From assembly GCF_033115175.1 (NCBI RefSeq), contig NC_084836.1, forward strand, positions 67,418,797 through 67,482,796: a stretch of 64,000 nucleotides of DNA, written 5' to 3'. This DNA comes from Lepus europaeus. Lineage: Eukaryota > Chordata > Mammalia > Lagomorpha > Leporidae. The notes under the pieces were generated by a model. The model was not told where the DNA came from. It did not search any database and was given only the letters and a program-made list of their open reading frames with translations. Shown piece by piece: positions 62,448 to 64,000 of this stretch (position 1 is the first letter of the stretch; the number at the start of each line of letters is the position of its first letter). The position numbers were made by a program, and so were the translations under genes.

Positions 62448-63425
62448 GGTGTGGCTCTCCAATCTCGAGGGGGCAGCCAGCTGCTGTGCCCGCTGCTTCC
62501 TGGCTCAGCACGCCCTGCTCCGTGCTTGTCCCCACTCGGCTCCCGGCTGTCAGCTCCAAGGACTAAAGTCCTTTTAGGAGGAGGGGGCCTCTGGGAACAT
62601 GATAGGTTATCTAAGAGCAGCGCTTCTGCAGGGCCAGCCTCATCCCTCCAGCTCCCCAACCACCAGCAGGCCGCGGCCTGGCTCCAAGCCGGGAGGGGGA
62701 CTTTGCCTCCCCGGGGCTTATCGCCTGCGGCACTGCTGGCCTTCCAGGCTGTCAACAGGCAGGCTGAAGGTCGGGCAGGACTCAGAGACATCCTTGTGGC
62801 CCAGGCATTCAGCTGCCTTGGAGCATGGGATCAGTGCGACTGTGGATGCTGGGTGCCAGGGCTCGGCCACATCTGCCCGTGCCTGCACCTGCTGGGGTCA
62901 GCGGGTGGGCAGAGAGGAGCGCAAAACAGAGCAGAACTGGGCACACGGGCTGCGCCTGGCATTGTCACATCCACGCAACGGCCATTGTCATGTACTGGCT
63001 GAATGATTTCCAGGCAAGTGACTCAATGTTTATAAGGCATGGTTTTCCTCCTCTGAGACATGGGGAGAGAAAAGAATCCTCCGACCTCACAAGGTGGGTG
63101 TACGTACACCATGAGGCAGAGGCCACGTAACAGTACGAGCGCTGAGAGCTCCCCTTCTCTGGGTTCCTGTGGGGGGTTAACTATTAATCCTTCTCGTCGT
63201 CTAGTGTCCAAAGTTCAGTGTTGGGAACAAGGTCACCACCTCTGACGGAGGCCTCCCTTCCCCCCAACTCCCAGTGGGGAGCTGGCTGAGGCTTGAGAGC
63301 CAGAAGCGCCTGCCAATGGCTACATCCAGCCTTCCAAGTCCAGAGGGAAGGGCAAGACGAGAGGCCCGGAAGAGGGCCCCGGGGGCTCCAGAGCTGTGAG
63401 AGGTGCACACAGAGACACAGGCTAG
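62448..63425 (-). other. SOAT2 5' flank and SOAT2-IGFBP6 gap
   Basis: About 1 kb between the SOAT2 start and the IGFBP6 poly(A) region. It must contain the SOAT2 promoter. It is GC-rich near the start but is not an obvious CpG island. A MIR lies at about 62985-63115. No TATA box was chosen. Confidence 0.5.
62985..63115 (+). repeat. MIR near IGFBP6 3' end
   Basis: Sense MIR core: CAGGCAAGTGACTCAATG, then CCTCTGAGACATGGGGAG. Confidence 0.65.
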
Positions 63426-63616
63426 AGACCCCACACACAGCTTTATTGATACCCCAGGCCAACACCGGAAGGGCCCCCAAGTCGGGCTGGGGGAGGGGCG
63501 GGACAACGTGGCAGGACCTGAAGCTGGAGCCCCAGTGGCTCATCACTCCACAAACAACCCAAGACTGACAGCCCCGTGCTCCTGCCACAGGCCTTGCAGC
63601 TACCCCCACCCCAGCC
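63425..63616 (-). other. IGFBP6: IGFBP6 3' untranslated region
   Basis: About 190 bases between the stop and the region just past the minus-strand AATAAA. This is a short, simple 3'UTR. Confidence 0.75.
63442..63447 (-). terminator. IGFBP6: IGFBP6 poly(A) signal
   Basis: AATAAA on the minus strand (TTTATT as written), about 170 bases past the stop codon. Confidence 0.8.
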
Positions 63617-63739
63617 TCAGCCACTGCTCCCCGAGGGGCAGGAGATGCTTCCATTGCCATCCGGAGTTCCGGGCAGGGGCTGGCCCATCCGGTCCACACA
63701 CCAGCAGGGACCTCTGCGCTGTCCCTGGGAGGAGCGGCA
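63617..63739 (-). CDS. IGFBP6: IGF-binding protein 6, last coding exon (partial gene)
   Basis: The minus-strand frame starts after an AG at 63741-63740 and gives 40 residues plus stop. It begins CRSSQGQRRG, contains the PCWCVDRMG block of the C-terminal thyroglobulin type-1 domain, and ends SGSSG. This is nearly the human IGFBP6 C-terminus as I recall it. The secreted protein binds IGF-II preferentially. Upstream exons lie beyond the right edge of the window. Confidence 0.94.
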   Translation of the reverse strand, partial: CRSSQGQRRGPCWCVDRMGQPLPGTPDGNGSISCPSGSSG

Positions 63740-64000
63740 CTAGAGAGAGAAGAGGCACACAGGTCAGGGAGCAAGGCTTCCAGCAGGGTGGCTGCTGGGC
63801 CAGACTCGGGAACACCTGGGAGGTGGCCCACTGAGTTGAGCCCCTTCTGCTAGGCAGGTGCACAGGCGTGCTCAAAATGCCTCTCCCAAACTGTCAGCAC
63901 CAGCATTACCAGGGGCTGTGCTGGCAAATGTGAGTTTGCAGGCTCAAAGGACATCCAAGTCCCCCTAAGAGCCGTGCAGCCGAGCCGCAGAGCTGGGCCA
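63740..64000 (-). other. IGFBP6: IGFBP6 last intron (partial)
   Basis: Unique sequence following the AG of the last exon. No further exon of IGFBP6 was recognised before the window ends. Confidence 0.7.

Noticed and set aside
62600-62620. HNF1-like GGTTATCTAAG sequence upstream of SOAT2
   Set aside because: Only half of the palindrome matches. It fits the liver/intestine role but is too weak to call.

Overview
The window is vertebrate nuclear DNA. The genes are split with GT-AG introns, and the repeats are about 64 recognisable copies of the lagomorph tRNA-derived C-repeat (CSINE), in an older and a younger form. This points to a leporid, most likely rabbit (Oryctolagus cuniculus). No prokaryotic operon, CRISPR array or intact virus-like element was seen.

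Layout, left to right: SINE and LINE debris (1-1.77 kb); ITGB7 (integrin beta-7, + strand, 14 coding exons, 2404-11515); ZNF740 (C2H2 zinc finger, - strand, 6 coding exons, 15182-19547, with a long 3'UTR down to about 12.29 kb); a CpG-island head-to-head promoter (about 20.2-21.1 kb); CSAD (cysteine sulfinic acid decarboxylase, + strand, 14 coding exons, 32879-42908, with a long repeat-rich 5' non-coding part); an 8.6-kb SINE-rich gap holding a dead RPS15A retrocopy; SOAT2 (ACAT2 sterol acyltransferase, - strand, 15 coding exons, 51841-62447); and the last coding exon of IGFBP6 (- strand, 63617-63739). As I recall it, the gene order and orientations match human 12q13.13 read in reverse (IGFBP6-SOAT2-CSAD-ZNF740-ITGB7).

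Every exon boundary was placed by reading frame, splice signals and remembered human proteins. All phases close exactly: ITGB7 798 aa, ZNF740 193 aa, CSAD 493 aa, SOAT2 524 aa. The genes are functionally unrelated neighbours: lymphocyte homing receptor subunit, DNA-binding protein, taurine synthesis, cholesterol esterification and IGF binding. ITGB7 and ZNF740 converge tail to tail. ZNF740 and CSAD diverge from one CpG island.

I found no undescribed biological system. The points most worth a second look are a probable GC-AG intron in ZNF740, a SINE that seems to supply the ITGB7 poly(A) signal, a 9.5-kb SINE-free block over ZNF740 in an otherwise SINE-saturated window, a G-quadruplex-like run just past a CSAD donor, a small local insertion in SOAT2, and several nested SINE insertions with clear target-site duplications. 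Repeat ends are approximate, to about 10 bases. Non-coding first exons could not be located.
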